Source: Dermanyssus gallinae (Eukaryota > Arthropoda > Arachnida > Mesostigmata > Dermanyssidae). From it: 64,000 nucleotides of DNA. Position 1 is the first letter of the stretch. Every line of letters begins with the position of its first letter. The position numbers and the translations under genes are program-made. This document shows, piece after piece, positions 22,917-35,352 of the stretch. The notes beneath the pieces are model-generated. The model was not told the DNA's origin. It saw only the letters and a list, made by a program, of their open reading frames with translations, and did no database searches. The DNA lies in NCBI GenBank assembly GCA_003439945.1, contig QVRM01002377.1, positions 1,252,001-1,316,000 of the forward strand, read 5' to 3'.

Positions 22917-23245
22917 TGGCGGTGGCTTAGGCAGCTAACGCACCGTTCGAAACGGGACGTTGCCATGGCAACCACGGTTAGCAAAACAATCGCTAGTTCG
23001 AGCCCCGGCCGTGCTGGTTGAATTTGTTGGACGTGGTTGTCATTGCCCTGCTGCTGCTACATACCTCTGCTGGAGAAAGCCTATAGAATTCCAGTACGAG
23101 AACTTAGAACGAGAACTCTAGTACGAGCATTTAGACGATATCGTGCTATAGTCAACTAGCCCATTACGAGCGTCTAAAAGCGTGGTTGTCAGAGCGCGAA
23201 AAAAAAGTTCTAGTAATAAAACATGTAACTGTTTTAACCATAACC
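22917..23245 (+). mobile_element. tRNA-derived SINE, copy A
   Basis: Begins with an A-box-like TGGCTTAGGCAGCTAACGC. A B-box AGTTCGAGCCC follows at 22995-23005. The non-tRNA body contains GCTGCTGCTACATACCTCTGC and an A-rich tail. It matches copy B (17660-17962, opposite strand) over about 280 bp with scattered substitutions. RNA polymerase III promoter elements look intact here. Confidence 0.8.
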
Positions 23246-23446
23246 ATTTTATTGTCATTGGTCTTTGTTGAAACTTCGCGGTGAGTGCAGCTCTTACAGA
23301 TCCTCAAATGGCACTCATGCTCAGCTGCGTTAAACCAAAACTCAATGCACAGGTAACGTAGCCGTGAATTTGAATCAAAAGAGTCCATAATATATTTGTA
23401 GCGTCTGCATGCTTATTCTATTTCTAAAATGTTTAAGAACATTTTA

Positions 23447-23519
<73 letters not shown>

Positions 23520-23558
23520 TTCATTATTATTATTATTATTACTAATATTATTATTATT
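23447..23558. repeat. (ATT)n microsatellite
   Basis: About 37 units with a few interruptions near 23520 and 23542. Confidence 0.95.
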
Positions 23559-23574
23559 TGTGTTATCGGCAAAC

Positions 23575-23650
23575 AGTTGTGAGATTCGAACGTGTCGCCT
23601 CGATTCCTGCGCGTGCTATTTATCTTCTCAGCCCATGGCGCCGATTATAG
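23575..23650 (-). repeat. tRNA-like (SINE head) fragment
   Basis: The reverse strand contains TGGGCTGAGAAGATAAATAGC (A-box-like) and, about 30 nt further on, CGTTCGAATCTC, which matches the B-box GTTCRANNC exactly. The arms do not fold into a full cloverleaf, so a SINE head or tRNA pseudogene is more likely than a tRNA gene. Confidence 0.45.
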
Positions 23651-25784
23651 AAGCGGCATTGCTTCTGAACACTGCGAGAGACAGAAGTTGTTTGAAATAT
23701 TCACTCTCACGCTGGCCATTCTTCTAACCAGATCTCAAATGGTTCTTGCTGTCCAATTGCTGATGGGCCCTAGAGTTTCCATAGTCACCGGTACGATATA
23801 GAGACTGTCCTAGAAATCTGCGTGTTTGCATATCTTAACATTTCTATATTTGTTATTTTATATTTGTTGGTTGGTTCTGTGCTTAATGGATGTATATATT
23901 CCGTTTGTATATATTTATAGTTAAAAGTAAACGTGACTGTCAATTTATTTACGTTATTGTAAAATCCTTGCAGTATGCATCTGCCTTTACAAAAACACTC
24001 TCCTTTCTAAACAATGTTACTGCTTTTTTTATGTCTCACTGAACTTTGTCAACTTAATCGTGTAATTTAGTTGGACATTTCTTTGATGCCAGGTACATAA
24101 GCCTAAAGAGTCAATAGTCCGCTAGGTCGAACGTTGTGGGGTCCCGCCCTGAACTTATAAACAGATTGCGTGCCTGGCATATGGCCAAATAGGCACATGC
24201 AAATCCAAATCATCTAGCCTTGTCATCGCTTAACAAGCAGGAGACGTTAAATATCGAGGGTATGCCGTTAATCCCCCAACACGGCTTATCTTGCGGCCAA
24301 TTGTAATACCATATGGGAAAATGGGGTAAGCGCAGTTGTGGAACATTTGCCACAAAATAGCTCTTAGATTATCATCTAGACTAACAAGAAATCTTAGTCA
24401 TGCTTATCGCGTGCTTAGTCATGTTGAAAGCTTGAAAGGGACATTCGTGCTTGTGCAGGATCATCCCTTATTTGTGAATATTAAATACATAGGGACCTAG
24501 TTAACTTAAAAGAGAAACATTGCATCTAGGAAGATTTTCTGGATCATTTGGGTCAATCGCGGTGGGCAATGCGAATATTCTCAGCTTCATACTCAAATCC
24601 GACAGACACGTAAAATATATCCCAATAGAGGCGTGCGTAGCCAGCAGTAATGTTTACAGTGGTAACTCATGCAGTTTACTCGATTGCTTTGCAATTCTTC
24701 TCAGTCTGGATGCATGCATCAATAACCTGTAAATGGATACCACCAGGCTGTACCTGTTCAACTTAATGTATTTGGGGAGTAAAAATGCTGTTGCCTTTCA
24801 GGAATCCTCCTTTTAACGTAAAGGTGCTTAAACATTTTCCTTTGCCAGCTAGAATCTGCCAGGTGCTAGACTCAAAGGCACTTGCGCTAATCGCTTATGC
24901 TTGCTAGTCTAGACACGGCAAGTGCTTTAGTTAGGTTACTCTTCGGTTCGGTTTTTGGCAATATTTCACCAACGAAAGATAGAGAGAGAGAGAGCTAGAT
25001 AGTTAAAATAGGAGAAAGTGAGCGATTACATTCACCATGACTGGAATGAATGGTGATTACCTAAGCGACATTCGGTCCAGTACAAGTACTTGCTAAATTA
25101 TCTGTCCGAAATAGTGTTTAAATAGCTCAGTAGCTGGGAACGGAGACCTCCTAACTACCTTCAGGTCAGTAATCGGCAAGAGCTGAGCTGGCAAACAAAT
25201 GACTAAATATTGAACATTTGCGCTTGGTTGCACGAGTCATAGTTTGTCAGATTTTGCATTTATTCGACCTTCAGTCTAAAATTTCACCGGGCGTAAGTGA
25301 TGTTGTGTCATATTTTGTGCTGAGCAAACTGTAACAAATCATTTCTACTGACACTGGACATCATGAGGCAATATTTATTTAAAGGTAGTTCTGTTGAAAA
25401 GACTACAGGAATACACGACAAATGTTACACCGTTCAATTAAAGAATTACTGTTCGACAACGTACTTGTTAGCTTACTAGTTGAGTACACGTAAATCTGTT
25501 GCGCCGTGAATACTTTGGGGAATGTTAGTCCAGGTCACCACTGCTTGGAAGATAGGCCCTGGTCGTACGAATAATTAATTCTGTCGTGGAATGATGAAAT
25601 TACGGCTTAATGGAGACTAAATATTTAATTAAATGTTAGTAATTAGACCTTAACTAAGCTGTAATTTGTATATTAATATGTATATATACTAAACTGGATT
25701 TTCAAACTGCTAAGCTTGAGCCTAGTAAAAACCTGATCTGAAATAGAAATGCTATACTATAATTTAGATGACTGTTGATTTTAG
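23651..25784. other. Stretch without a recognised gene
   Basis: AT-rich. A frame at 24520-24732 (GSFGSIAVGNANILSFILKSDRHVKYIPIEACVASSNV) looks somewhat protein-like but could not be assigned. If the exon at 25785 is real, its upstream exons may lie here, but none was located. Confidence 0.4.
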
Positions 25785-25889
25785 TTGATAGAAGAATGGG
25801 ACTCAAAGTTGGCAACGTTTGGATCGATGTCCGAAGTTGAGATTGTCCGGATGGTGTGCAAAGGTGCAATGGACGCTGGAAATATGCTG
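25785..25889 (+). CDS. Penultimate coding exon of unrecognised host gene
   Basis: Preceded by a good acceptor (TGTTGATTTTAG ending at 25784) and followed by donor GTAAGG at 25890. The 35 in-frame codons read LIEEWDSKLATFGSMSEV then EIVRMVCKGAMDAGNML, with no stop and a soluble, helix-like composition. A phase-0 junction joins it to the exon at 26139 across a 249-nt intron. The frame also runs on past the donor to 26018, but composition changes there to intron-like. No known domain is recognised. Confidence 0.55.
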
Positions 25890-26138
25890 GTAAGGCACTA
25901 CGCTGGCTTTAATGCGTTGGCAGGAAAACTAGCTGGATTTGCTTATATTGCCAACTCAGTTGTACGAGTTATAGATTTAATCGAATCAATGATATTGGTC
26001 TGCATACTCTTGTCTTGAGATGCTTAAAGATATTCAGTAAGGAGATTTAGTTGCTATTTGTAGACTACTTCTTGTAGAACTGTATTTCACAGAATACAAA
26101 TCTATATGTAACATATTTTATATATTGTTTCAACGCAG

Positions 26139-26240
26139 GTGGACGATGTGCTTGATTCGTACATCGAGTCGGTTGAAGAACGCAACCAGCAATCGGCTTA
26201 TGTAGAAAAATGCGTTCAATATGCTTTTAGCACGCGATGA
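26139..26240 (+). CDS. Last coding exon of unrecognised host gene
   Basis: Follows acceptor TTTCAACGCAG and encodes VDDVLDSYIESVEERNQQ then SAYVEKCVQYAFSTR, ending in TGA at 26238-26240. It is acidic and probably helical. The 3' UTR has ATTAAA at 26361-26366, about 120 nt past the stop, a common variant poly(A) signal. The paired acceptor, donor and acceptor with matching phase support a real gene, which may be a short isoform or the 3' end of a longer gene. Confidence 0.55.
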   Translation: MDDVLDSYIESVEERNQQSAYVEKCVQYAFSTR

Positions 26241-26360
26241 GCATGCGGTCAGGTTTTATGGTTAGCCGCAGCACAACAGTAAAATTCTGTTTTATTTAAT
26301 CTACTTTCTGCTAGTTGCTATATTGTAACAAATGTAACGCCGCTGCTAATTGGACCTCAA

Positions 26361-26366
26361 ATTAAA
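26361..26366 (+). terminator. Possible poly(A) signal ATTAAA
   Basis: Variant polyadenylation hexamer about 120 nt downstream of the TGA at 26240. Confidence 0.35.
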
Positions 26367-29300
26367 ACAAATATACATATATTTATAACGAGCATGAACT
26401 GCAGCATCATGTAACGATATGTGACCTTTCAGTTTTCGTTATTCTTAGGAATCAATTCTTCATATGCTTCTACATTAAACCTAAGCCGTTACAACAATAG
26501 CAGCTAACTTCTTCTGTTCTCAAAGTAACGACTCACAATTTCGAACCAGGAAGGGGTCCTGGGGGGGGGGGGGTTAGTGGGTAGTGCGTTCGGATTAAAT
26601 TGAGTCATGTACTTTCTGCCCCTGCGTTTAACGCTACATTTCCCGCCATAATATCGGCGGTGTGCGTAAATGCATTTTTCACCCCGAAAAAAAATAATCC
26701 TTTTGTGTTATAGATGTGCTTTAAGGTTTGATCACTAACGGATCTAGCGGACCAGTAGAGTCAGTTTTAAAATGAATTGTTTTCGATTTGGTGTACACTC
26801 TTGGTAGAGACACGCTCTCTTTGGAAAGGGTGGACTGTTACCGCATGGCGAAGCTTTTGCGTCATACTTGCCGGTTAAAATACGGCCAGACGGGAACGAC
26901 ACCAACCGCTAAATCCGCCATGACGCGGTCTATCATGAATCGGATTTAACCAAAAAATATATATATGAAAGGTTTAGAAAATGCATAATGCACAACCGGT
27001 CTTTGCAATCAACAACACTTACTGTGGGAAAATCTCACTAAAAACCTCACTCCCCCACACGGTTCGGAACTGTGTTGGACGATACTTCGAAACCATGACT
27101 CGGCCTGGAATGCTCAAACGATCGAACGGTAAAATTGCCAAGAAGTATCCATTTAGGCAGGTATCGTTGTCCGCGATTCACTTGAACGTCACAGCTAACA
27201 CAAATGGAGGGCCACACAAGTCATGGGCCACACAGGGCAAACTTTAAAACTTGTAAAATTGCACCACTTGTAAGAGAGCCTATATGAACCAAACTCCTTG
27301 CGTTTATCTATGCATATTGTAACAAAGATAATACGCCTCAATATCAGAACAAAATATCACGCGACTCTTAGTAGGAAAATCAGCTGAATACATGCGTGTG
27401 GACTACTAATAATTTTGATACAAGGAGCCGGGGCTTCAGTCCCGACGCGACACATACCAACGCTAAACAATCTTTACCATATCATTTTAGGGGTATACTA
27501 AAGTTATTATTAATTAAAAAATGTACGTCGACTCGTTTGTATTCGTTTGGCTTTACTTCTACACTTTGCGGAAGAGAGTATTCTTCTGCAAAGTTTTGAG
27601 TGCCAGGTTTTGCAAATAAATCAATAAAACACATATCGCCGACCTAATAGTTAGTTCTAGAAGGATCTCATTAAAAAGAACTGCTATGCATATTGCACGG
27701 AACTGAGCTTAAAATGTATGGTATATGCTTCAACATGCTACAAATTTGTTGATGCTCTATGCATACGCGCAGCTTCGCATACTATGTTTAGGCTGGCAGT
27801 AAACTGGCGACCAACTAGTACTACGGTGAGTGAATTAACTTACTATAATAAAGCAAAATTTAAACTAGTTGTTACGGTTAGGTTCTACAAGGGGGTTAGT
27901 TCATTATGGTGTAAACAACATTAGTGCAGCCATCTTCGAAGTGTAGAAATATCACGAATTTCAATAGAGTTCACTTAGATACTAGTAGCTTCGCTGCTAC
28001 TGCTGCTGAATTCAGGCAAGTTTTTTTTAATTGACTGAACGTAGTGGCAAGACAACCGCTGAATGCACTCTTTTAAAACTTAAAGAGGCCAAACCATCAG
28101 AATCGCCGACGCCGCGTGGTGTGCTCACTAAATGAACGCATTGCAACGCGTTGTGCAATTCGCGTTAATGTAGGCAGGGGGAAACGCGCAGTTTAAAACC
28201 CAGTTGATCAGCAGCCAAATTAAAAATGTACGAGCAATACGGAAAGGTTCTATCATGCCGGGCACGCAGATGGAGGAGGCAGCCGCAACGGGGGAAGTAC
28301 AGGATAAAAAAAAAAGCAAACAAATTACACTGCACTTTTGTCAACTGTTTAAAGTATGAGCGTTCGCCTACGGGAATCGTTACCAGGCAACACGCTGCAG
28401 TGTTCGCGGTGCGTTGGTGATATTGTGAAACACACCGCAAATGGAAATTCGATGAGCTTAGTTGCGGAAGCCCGTCATCGCAATTGAGTCAGACTAGAAC
28501 ACCTGAATTCAATGCTACCGTTGCAGGAGTTAGTCTGTGAGTCTAGTGAGACTTCAACTCTCTGCAGAATAACTGAAATCCTCGGTTCAATATCTAAGAC
28601 AGGAATTTTAGCTGCACTATAATCAATTGCCGATCCGAAAACCCAAAAATGAACACCGTATTCGTCACAGCGCGCAAATCATCTTGATTACTACAAACAT
28701 CAAATTTTCGGCAGACATTTTTGGAAATTGCGTGGGACTAAAACAATACAGAGTCGTCGTGTATCATAAGCCAATGCAGTGATAAAACAGTTCCGTTACT
28801 TTAAAAATAATTTAGTACTCGGCCCGATTGGCAAAACCAATTGGAACACTGTGAGAGTATTAATTCCAATATCCAAGCTCCGGACATAAAACTATATGCG
28901 ATCAGCATTCCACTGATCGGTCTTTGTGCATAGCTTTCCACCGAAGCATAAGATGTAATCCTAGTGATTCTACGTTATGGAACTCCTGTTATATTACAAG
29001 GGCTTATATCATTTCACACATTTTCGTATTCCTAATAGCCTATTCTGGTAAATTGCTAACATTGAAGACACATTTATAATACATTAGGCAAAGGCGCTAG
29101 GGCAACACGAGAACGGCCTAGCCTGCCTTTAAGCACAATACAGCGCATCCTATTTCGACCAGCAAATTAATCGGGCATTTTCGTCTCAACATCCTTTTGC
29201 CCAAGATCCATACATTACATCCATAAGCAAAAATTCGTATGCACGATCTTTTTGCAATCACTTTTATACAAACTTAGTGGTCTACTCTTAGAACCGACAT

Positions 29301-32300
29301 CATTAGACGTCCATCGTATAGCTACGTAAATATATCGGTCTTAAATCGTTAAACGAATATATATTTATGACAATAAATTAGAGCTGCAGGGGAGACTAGC
29401 ATACACGATTGAATTTCGTTTAAAGTCGCAACCAGTTGAATTTGTTTACCACTTCAACGAGTTGGAACCAGTAGATTTTGTTTAAAATTCTCTTTACCGG
29501 GTCAATTATGCATTCACTCAATCTCGACATGCCCTCCGGGAAACCTTAATTACTACACAACCACGAGTCGGATCGCCATAAATTTGATATCACAGGAAAT
29601 GCATTTGCCTGAGTATGTTAGTTGAGTGCTGTGAATAGTCGTAAGAATTTAAATTTGAGGTATTGGATATGAAAATTAATAATATAACTTTAATTTTTGC
29701 AAATCATCTTCTACCACGTGAGATCTTCGAGCCGGTGTTGTATGCTCTTCAGGGGGCAGGATATTTTCACGACCACGACGGTATCTTAGTTTCTGTATCG
29801 AAGGACTGGTCGTCTCGCAATCGCAGATTATGTTCCTATGTCGGGCAACGACATCATTGTCACAGATGGTATTAATTTTGCCCTCCCTCGGAAACAAAAC
29901 CTCTCAAAGACCAAGATCCACCGAAAAAGATATTTTCTTTACCGAGATCTCCCCGTCGTATCGTTCTCGAAATTGTCTTGTGTCAACTTGAGTATATAAG
30001 TGGGGTTCTAGTTAATTTAACCTGATAGGAGATTATATTCGATCTACAGCGTCATCGTTAAAAGGCTGTTTATGTTTGAAGCTGCTTCGCTGTCTCTTAG
30101 CATCAAACAGCCGCACAACGCCAGTTGACTCCGTAAACGCAGCAGAAAGACGCTGACTCTTACTCAGGTGCCCTAAAATCAACGCAAGCCTGTCTTGTAA
30201 CTATTTAAGTAATTTAAATTGTGCACTTTAGATAGTTTGCCGTAACATACGGAAACAGAGAACCCTTGGAAGAAGTCGCTTCCTCTGCCTCAGATGTAAA
30301 TAGACTTAGGAACGTTTTTGAGATTGACGACAACGGAAGTGCTAATTGTATTTAAAAACTGTTTTCAGGATCGAAAGCACACACAATATATAGCATGCGT
30401 CCACAACTAACACAAATAGCAGCTCACATTCAGTTTGTTTTCAAACACGTTAGGATGATCCGCACTATATAATGCCTAAGACAGGAAGGATGCTAGTGGT
30501 GGAATACTCTCATTATTCAGACATTGTACAGTCCCTGGCTCGAAGGAATGGCTATTCAAGTCGAAACACCGGAAATTTCTTCCGAGGAAAACAAAGAAAA
30601 GAGTGTGTGCAAAGTTAATCGATGGCGATGTGTCTAGCTGCAGAGCTATAAGCCTATGCGGCAGGTTTGCTTGCTTATAAATTTTTTCAAGCGAGGTTAT
30701 TTGCTTTAAATAAGAAAGATGACACAACCAATTTTATTGTATGCTCATCTACACTTCTTCGGGTAGCAGCAAACATTGGCTGGTAGAGGAATTGTTAACT
30801 GGCCAATGAATAGATGAAAACCAGCTCGCGTTTGCTATCCGGACCGTGCTTCTCAAGCCTATCTTCAGTCCACGTCAGAAGACAGGTTCATGGTCAAACC
30901 AGATTTTTAAAATGCTATTACGAGTGTTTGACCTGCGGATACAGGAATCCAACCTAATTGGTGTTGATGTCCACGTTATATTTTCACAGTCGGTCATCAA
31001 TGAGTTAATAGACCCTTCGAGTGCCCACTTAACCCAGTTCATCATATTCAGAAGGTACTAGATTTTTCAACAAAGAACGGTTATGTCTCAAAATGTGAAT
31101 TCCTATGTCGGGACTCGTCTGACTGAGGAATCAGGATCAACATCCGATCCCTCAGTCAAACTGATAGACGATCGTCTTTCAGATCGTATCAATACATATG
31201 AGGCAAACCTCACCGGTACGACTTTTTGATGATGAGAAGAAGGTTCAGGTAGCTGTTTGGTTGGAAGTATAGTTAAGATCGTCTTCAAGTATCCTTAGTC
31301 TCCTTGGGCTCGCTTTTTAAGATTCTGTCTCATGACAGCGTGAGTGAACCACTTGCTTGATGGGTATTTACTTAACGTAGGAATATGCGAACCTTGAACG
31401 ATATAACAACTCACGTATTATAGTCCCTGTCTGCTGTTCTCAATTTAGGCAACCAACCTTTACCATTTAACTTTCACTAGCTCCATCGGAATAAATGTGA
31501 ATAAAAATTAAAATAAAAACAAACAAAAGCAGCGGCAGAGCGCTTGTTTAGGTACAACTATCTCCCCTCGATTCATCATCAGATAACATTAAAATATATT
31601 TTTTCGGCATCATTAAACACAACATCGTTCTCGACAAAGCGAAGTTCTTTCTCGGACGACATTACTGTTTTCTGCCGCGATATCAGCGGTAGCAGCAACA
31701 TGTTACTGTCATTGTTTACATCAAATGCACATTCGAATCATTGCATTAAGTTGAGCGCTAGCGATTGCAGCGCCGCCAAACGGAACAAGGTGAAGGCGGT
31801 AACCCAAATAGTGAGAAGACCTCAGTAATTCTTCGAAATAGAAATGACGGCAATTTGCGTAGTACGTTAGCCCATGCGCATATGTAAGATGTAACAGCAA
31901 ATTACATACCCAACTAGTGAGGCCTTAGATAATGACCTTTATTAATAAACTCATCTAGCTATTAACAGCCTTGGTTTGTGAGACAACTTGAGCTCTTGCG
32001 TCCAAAGATGCCTTCTCCTTTATTTGTTGGAGAAATTAGCGCCAGTGGTATTTGAACTAGTAGTTCGCATAATCAATCCTGATTTCATGACAAAGGCGAT
32101 GCTAGAGTCGGACTTCTTCGTCTTTATTTTTGCGTGAGTCTCTTCTGTTCTTCCTCCCTAGACTAGGATTTTCAGCGCAGTGTCTGGATATTGCACGATA
32201 ACTTGCTCCAAGGCTTTCCCTATGAGAGCAAATCCTTTTCCTTATCTCAGCGGTTGCCAAAATAGCCAACGCTGTCGCCTGGATTTGGCCTAAGGGAGCT

Positions 32301-32955
32301 GTGGAGAGTGGCCGATGCTTTCTTTAGGATCCAAGTGGAGAACTCGTTTTTATTTTCTTCGGCGTAATGGATCATTCTTGTATGGATTGTACGCATTGGA
32401 GTTGGGGTGTTTTCAACTCCTAGGGTGTCGGAACGTCTCTATTCGGTAGGAAGATAGTCTTCCCTCTTTTAAGGTGTGGTAATGAATCTTGTAGTAAGGT
32501 AAGTTGGGGTGAGAATCGCTCGATTAAACGATCGTTTTTGTCGATACCGCTTATTGTGAAAGAATAAAGTGTTTGTTGTCTCCTGGGATGAGGCTGGTGG
32601 CATTATAGGTGGCGCTCAGGTTATTTCCTTTGCGTAATATCGGCGTATTGTCCTTCTGTTAGCTAATTGTTGAACAGCATGCCTTGTGTCTCTGTAGCTA
32701 TTAATTGCCCTGGCGGTGAGGAGTGGGCCGGTTTTTGTCTTGACCAATTGTTCGTTTGTTCTAGTTCGAGGTCAAACCTCTGGCCTCTGCGGCAAATATA
32801 ATGTACAAATAGCTTCATGGTTTGTACTGCTTTAGAGATTAATAAGTGCATAATTCGGTTTGTAGTCTGACTTGTTTTTCTGCGTCAACCACTGCCACCA
32901 GTAAAAACTGTAGACTCATCTCGTTTACATGGTTAAGCAAAGGAGGTTCCTCTCG
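26367..32955. other. Long stretch without a recognised gene
   Basis: No frame resembles a known protein. A G-run lies near 26561-26573. A TATA-like TATATAAG sits at 29993-30000 without an adjoining clear gene. A weak repeated palindrome (GACTGAGG and CCTCAGTC) lies near 31111-31158. The frames at 26981-27247, 29663-29875, 31544-31828 and elsewhere are short and unassigned. Confidence 0.5.
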
Positions 32956-33277
32956 CTTCGGACTAGAATTAAAAACATTTTTAAGGAGGTTGTTTCTAAT
33001 TCTAGACTATCCTCCGTCCCCTACGGACTTGGCACTTAACCTGAGGTATATCTTTAATGCACCGAGGGCCGGACACGTTAAGATAATTAGGGTTTCTCTA
33101 ACAGTCCTTGTGGCAGCATGGTCGCTGACGCTCAGTTGTATGATTTATCATCTATTCTGAATGAGCATCGCTCAAGGAAATTCGACCAACAACAGGGACC
33201 GAACCGGCGACACCCCGGTAGATGACAACCATGACTAGCGCACTAGTCCCCTAGACCACGCCGCCACTTCGGACTAG
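32956..33277 (-). mobile_element. tRNA-derived SINE with 11-bp target-site duplication
   Basis: The direct repeat CTTCGGACTAG at 32956-32966 and 33267-33277 brackets a 300-bp element in reverse orientation. Its 5' end (GTGGCGGCGTGGTCTAGGGG) has an A-box-like start, and the B-box GGTTCGGTCCC is at 33205-33195. A non-tRNA body and an A/T-rich tail next to 32967 follow. It shares no obvious body with the 17.7/22.9 kb SINE, so it is a second family. Confidence 0.8.
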
Positions 33278-33889
33278 TCTTGTGATTTTCCCCATTGGGC
33301 CTGATTGTCTCGAACGGATCTAGTAGAACTATGAAGTTTTGGTCTTAGTCGCAATATTTAACGAGCTTGCAACGGTCTACAAGGCGAGCGGCTGCTCCGA
33401 TCTCCCGTCTGATATGAAATGCATCTGATGCGGCCAATGTGAAAGACACGGTGACGTCGTACATGAAACAGCGGTCTCGAATCAGGCCATCCGGTTGCAG
33501 TTGGCTGTTTGGTGACAGTCCGACAGGCTCTTGTGGGTCGACTGCCTTACCCGGTAAATTACGTCGCTTAGAGCCAAATGCCTTTCAAACCTTCTGATAG
33601 CAGGATATTTGAGAAAAAGGAGGACATTAAAGAAAACGGAGGCTTTTCTAACAAATGGCGGGAAGTGATGGCAAAACTTGGATTTTCTGTTGAACGGATC
33701 CAACCATCTGCCAGAGCAAGCAATTAGGAACGATAGTAGACATCACCACTTGTGTGGCCGCGCCTGCCAACGGGAGGATGATACGGTAAATGCAAGCAAA
33801 CCATATGAGGAAAAACTACGTGCTTGGCTTTGGAGTCCGCGGGGGTTTATAACCAGTACCAACGCAAGCAACTTCGATTTTAGCTGAAA
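33278..33889. other. Possible further R1-like remnants
   Basis: Short frames only. Plus-strand text just upstream of the R1-like fragment may be more of the same element, but no motif could be fixed. Confidence 0.3.
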
Positions 33890-34355
33890 GAAAACGATTG
33901 CATTGGCGATTAAAAAAAGAGCGGATTATATTTAGAAAACGATGTGTGTGTCAGAACTGGCTCCCCGACGATCAACATTAAGGGAATTTTGCAGAGCAAA
34001 TGAGTATTAAGCGCACCAATGGCCTGACGTTAAGCGTCAGGGCGTGGTACAAGAATGCTTGCCGGAACCTGACCTTTCACTTAACGGAGGTGCTAACAGA
34101 ACACCAGTACTTGCGGTTTTACATATGTAATATCAGTGAGGCTTTTAGACAGATATGTGCTCTCTGTGACACTGGCGGGAAGAAGGACATGGCGTAGACG
34201 GCCGAGCGTTGCCACCGATACGAGGAAAAAAGGACTGACCTCATAAATAAATTTCGGCGCTTTCTCGAAGCTGCCAATATCGCAACGCGGTTGCTTAAGG
34301 CTAAACAAATATGGCACACAATGAATAACTTGATGACATTAAATAAACGCTATAA
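33890..34355 (+). pseudogene. R1-like LINE 3' end
   Basis: Plus-strand frame with LTFHLTEVLTEHQYLRFYICNIS, the counterpart of the R1-clade LTQxLTGHGxFxxYL block. It is followed by CALCDTGGKKDM and RCHRYEEKRTDL, a CCHC-type knuckle in which one position is lost to a TAG (34196-34198). Downstream are RRFLEAANIATRLLKAKQIWHTMN and AATAAA near 34342. Only the C-terminal end survives, as expected for a 5'-truncated insertion. Confidence 0.7.
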
Positions 34356-34587
34356 GTAGTTTCGTAAAAGAAAATGTCGTTATAAAAGAATAAATATGAC
34401 GAGTTTTGTGGGTACGATACCACACTTTTTCATATCGTTTAAGCATTTTATCTCGTTTTTCCTCTTCTATTGCTTTGAACCGTGTTGTCACAGATCGACG
34501 TTTCTGTAACTGTTGTGCTCGTTGATACTTACGTTACTGCGGTGAATCAGTTGGTTTCGTTTCAAAGACTTTGCTATTACCAGGCAA

Positions 34588-35352
34588 GTGCTGCTGCTGC
34601 TGCGGCTATTAGCATTACTACAGCCGTACGATCACTGCGCCGTGGGAGAGGACAATACAGGCGCGCGGAAACGCCAGCGCAGACTGCATGTGACTGTTTT
34701 TGCCCCTGAAGTGCCAATAACGCGTGGTGCCATCGACGTCGACATGCGGGTGGCGACGTCGACACTTTGGCACGTAGATTGCCGCCAGCCGGCACGGCCC
34801 GGAGGTTTTGGCGGAATGTGCCGACGACTGCAACAATTTGCTGCTAAACGGAACCAGAACACGAGGCGAACGCAAGTTTCAGACTCAAATGCAACCCCAG
34901 CGCATTGGTTGCAGGGTGAAAGCACTGCCGGCCGGAGGGACAACCACTACCATCAGCACCTCAACGAGCAGCCAAGGATCACCGATGACTTCGTCGTTGT
35001 TCAAAATGCAGCTCTTGCTGCATTTGGAACCTTTCTGTTGCTTGGCAGCAGCCGCACCAGGCCAGCGAATTGCCCAGATTCGGGCAGTGCCTCGCGTGTG
35101 CACGATTACGTGCGTCTACGTTCTCCAATGCTGCTCCGGTCCTGCATGGAGAAAATTGCACGTTTTCCATTTTCCACTCGTGGCTACTGGCCGTACGAGA
35201 GGAATCGATACATATGCATTCATAAGCACACACACACACACATACATACAGTCATACATGCATACATGCCTGAATGCATGTATTACCTATTTATACGCAT
35301 GCGTCGGCGTTTAGCGGCAGCAGAGATTTCTTCGAGCGTTGTCGGCCTCTAG
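34588..35352 (+). CDS. Unrecognised 254-codon open frame in GC-rich island
   Basis: One of the longest non-retroelement frames in the window. It starts MLLLLRLLALLQPYDHC, a possible signal-like segment, but runs through CACACA and CATACA repeats near its end (HKHTHTHIHTVIH) and has Arg-rich, CpG-driven composition. Other frames in the same place are also open (168 codons at 34808-35314), which is typical of GC-rich DNA without stops. Probably not coding. Confidence 0.15.
   Translation: MLLLLRLLALLQPYDHCAVGEDNTGARKRQRRLHVTVFAPEVPITRGAIDVDMRVATSTLWHVDCRQPARPGGFGGMCRRLQQFAAKRNQNTRRTQVSDSNATPAHWLQGESTAGRRDNHYHQHLNEQPRITDDFVVVQNAALAAFGTFLLLGSSRTRPANCPDSGSASRVHDYVRLRSPMLLRSCMEKIARFPFSTRGYWPYERNRYICIHKHTHTHIHTVIHAYMPECMYYLFIRMRRRLAAAEISSSVVGL

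Noticed and set aside
23447..23558. CRISPR-like periodic repeat
   Set aside because: It is a simple (ATT)n microsatellite. No spaced direct repeats of CRISPR type occur in the window.
24520..24732. Resemblance to fatty acyl-CoA reductase text
   Set aside because: A few scattered matches only (G-x-G, IP-E) with no motif that can be fixed; too weak to call.
33195..33266. tRNA gene on the minus strand
   Set aside because: The A- and B-boxes are present but the acceptor arms do not pair, and an 11-bp duplication shows it is the head of a SINE.
34588..35352. 254-codon open frame as a solid gene
   Set aside because: It runs into CA and CATA repeats, other frames are equally open, and no domain is visible. 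Kept only as a low-confidence entry.
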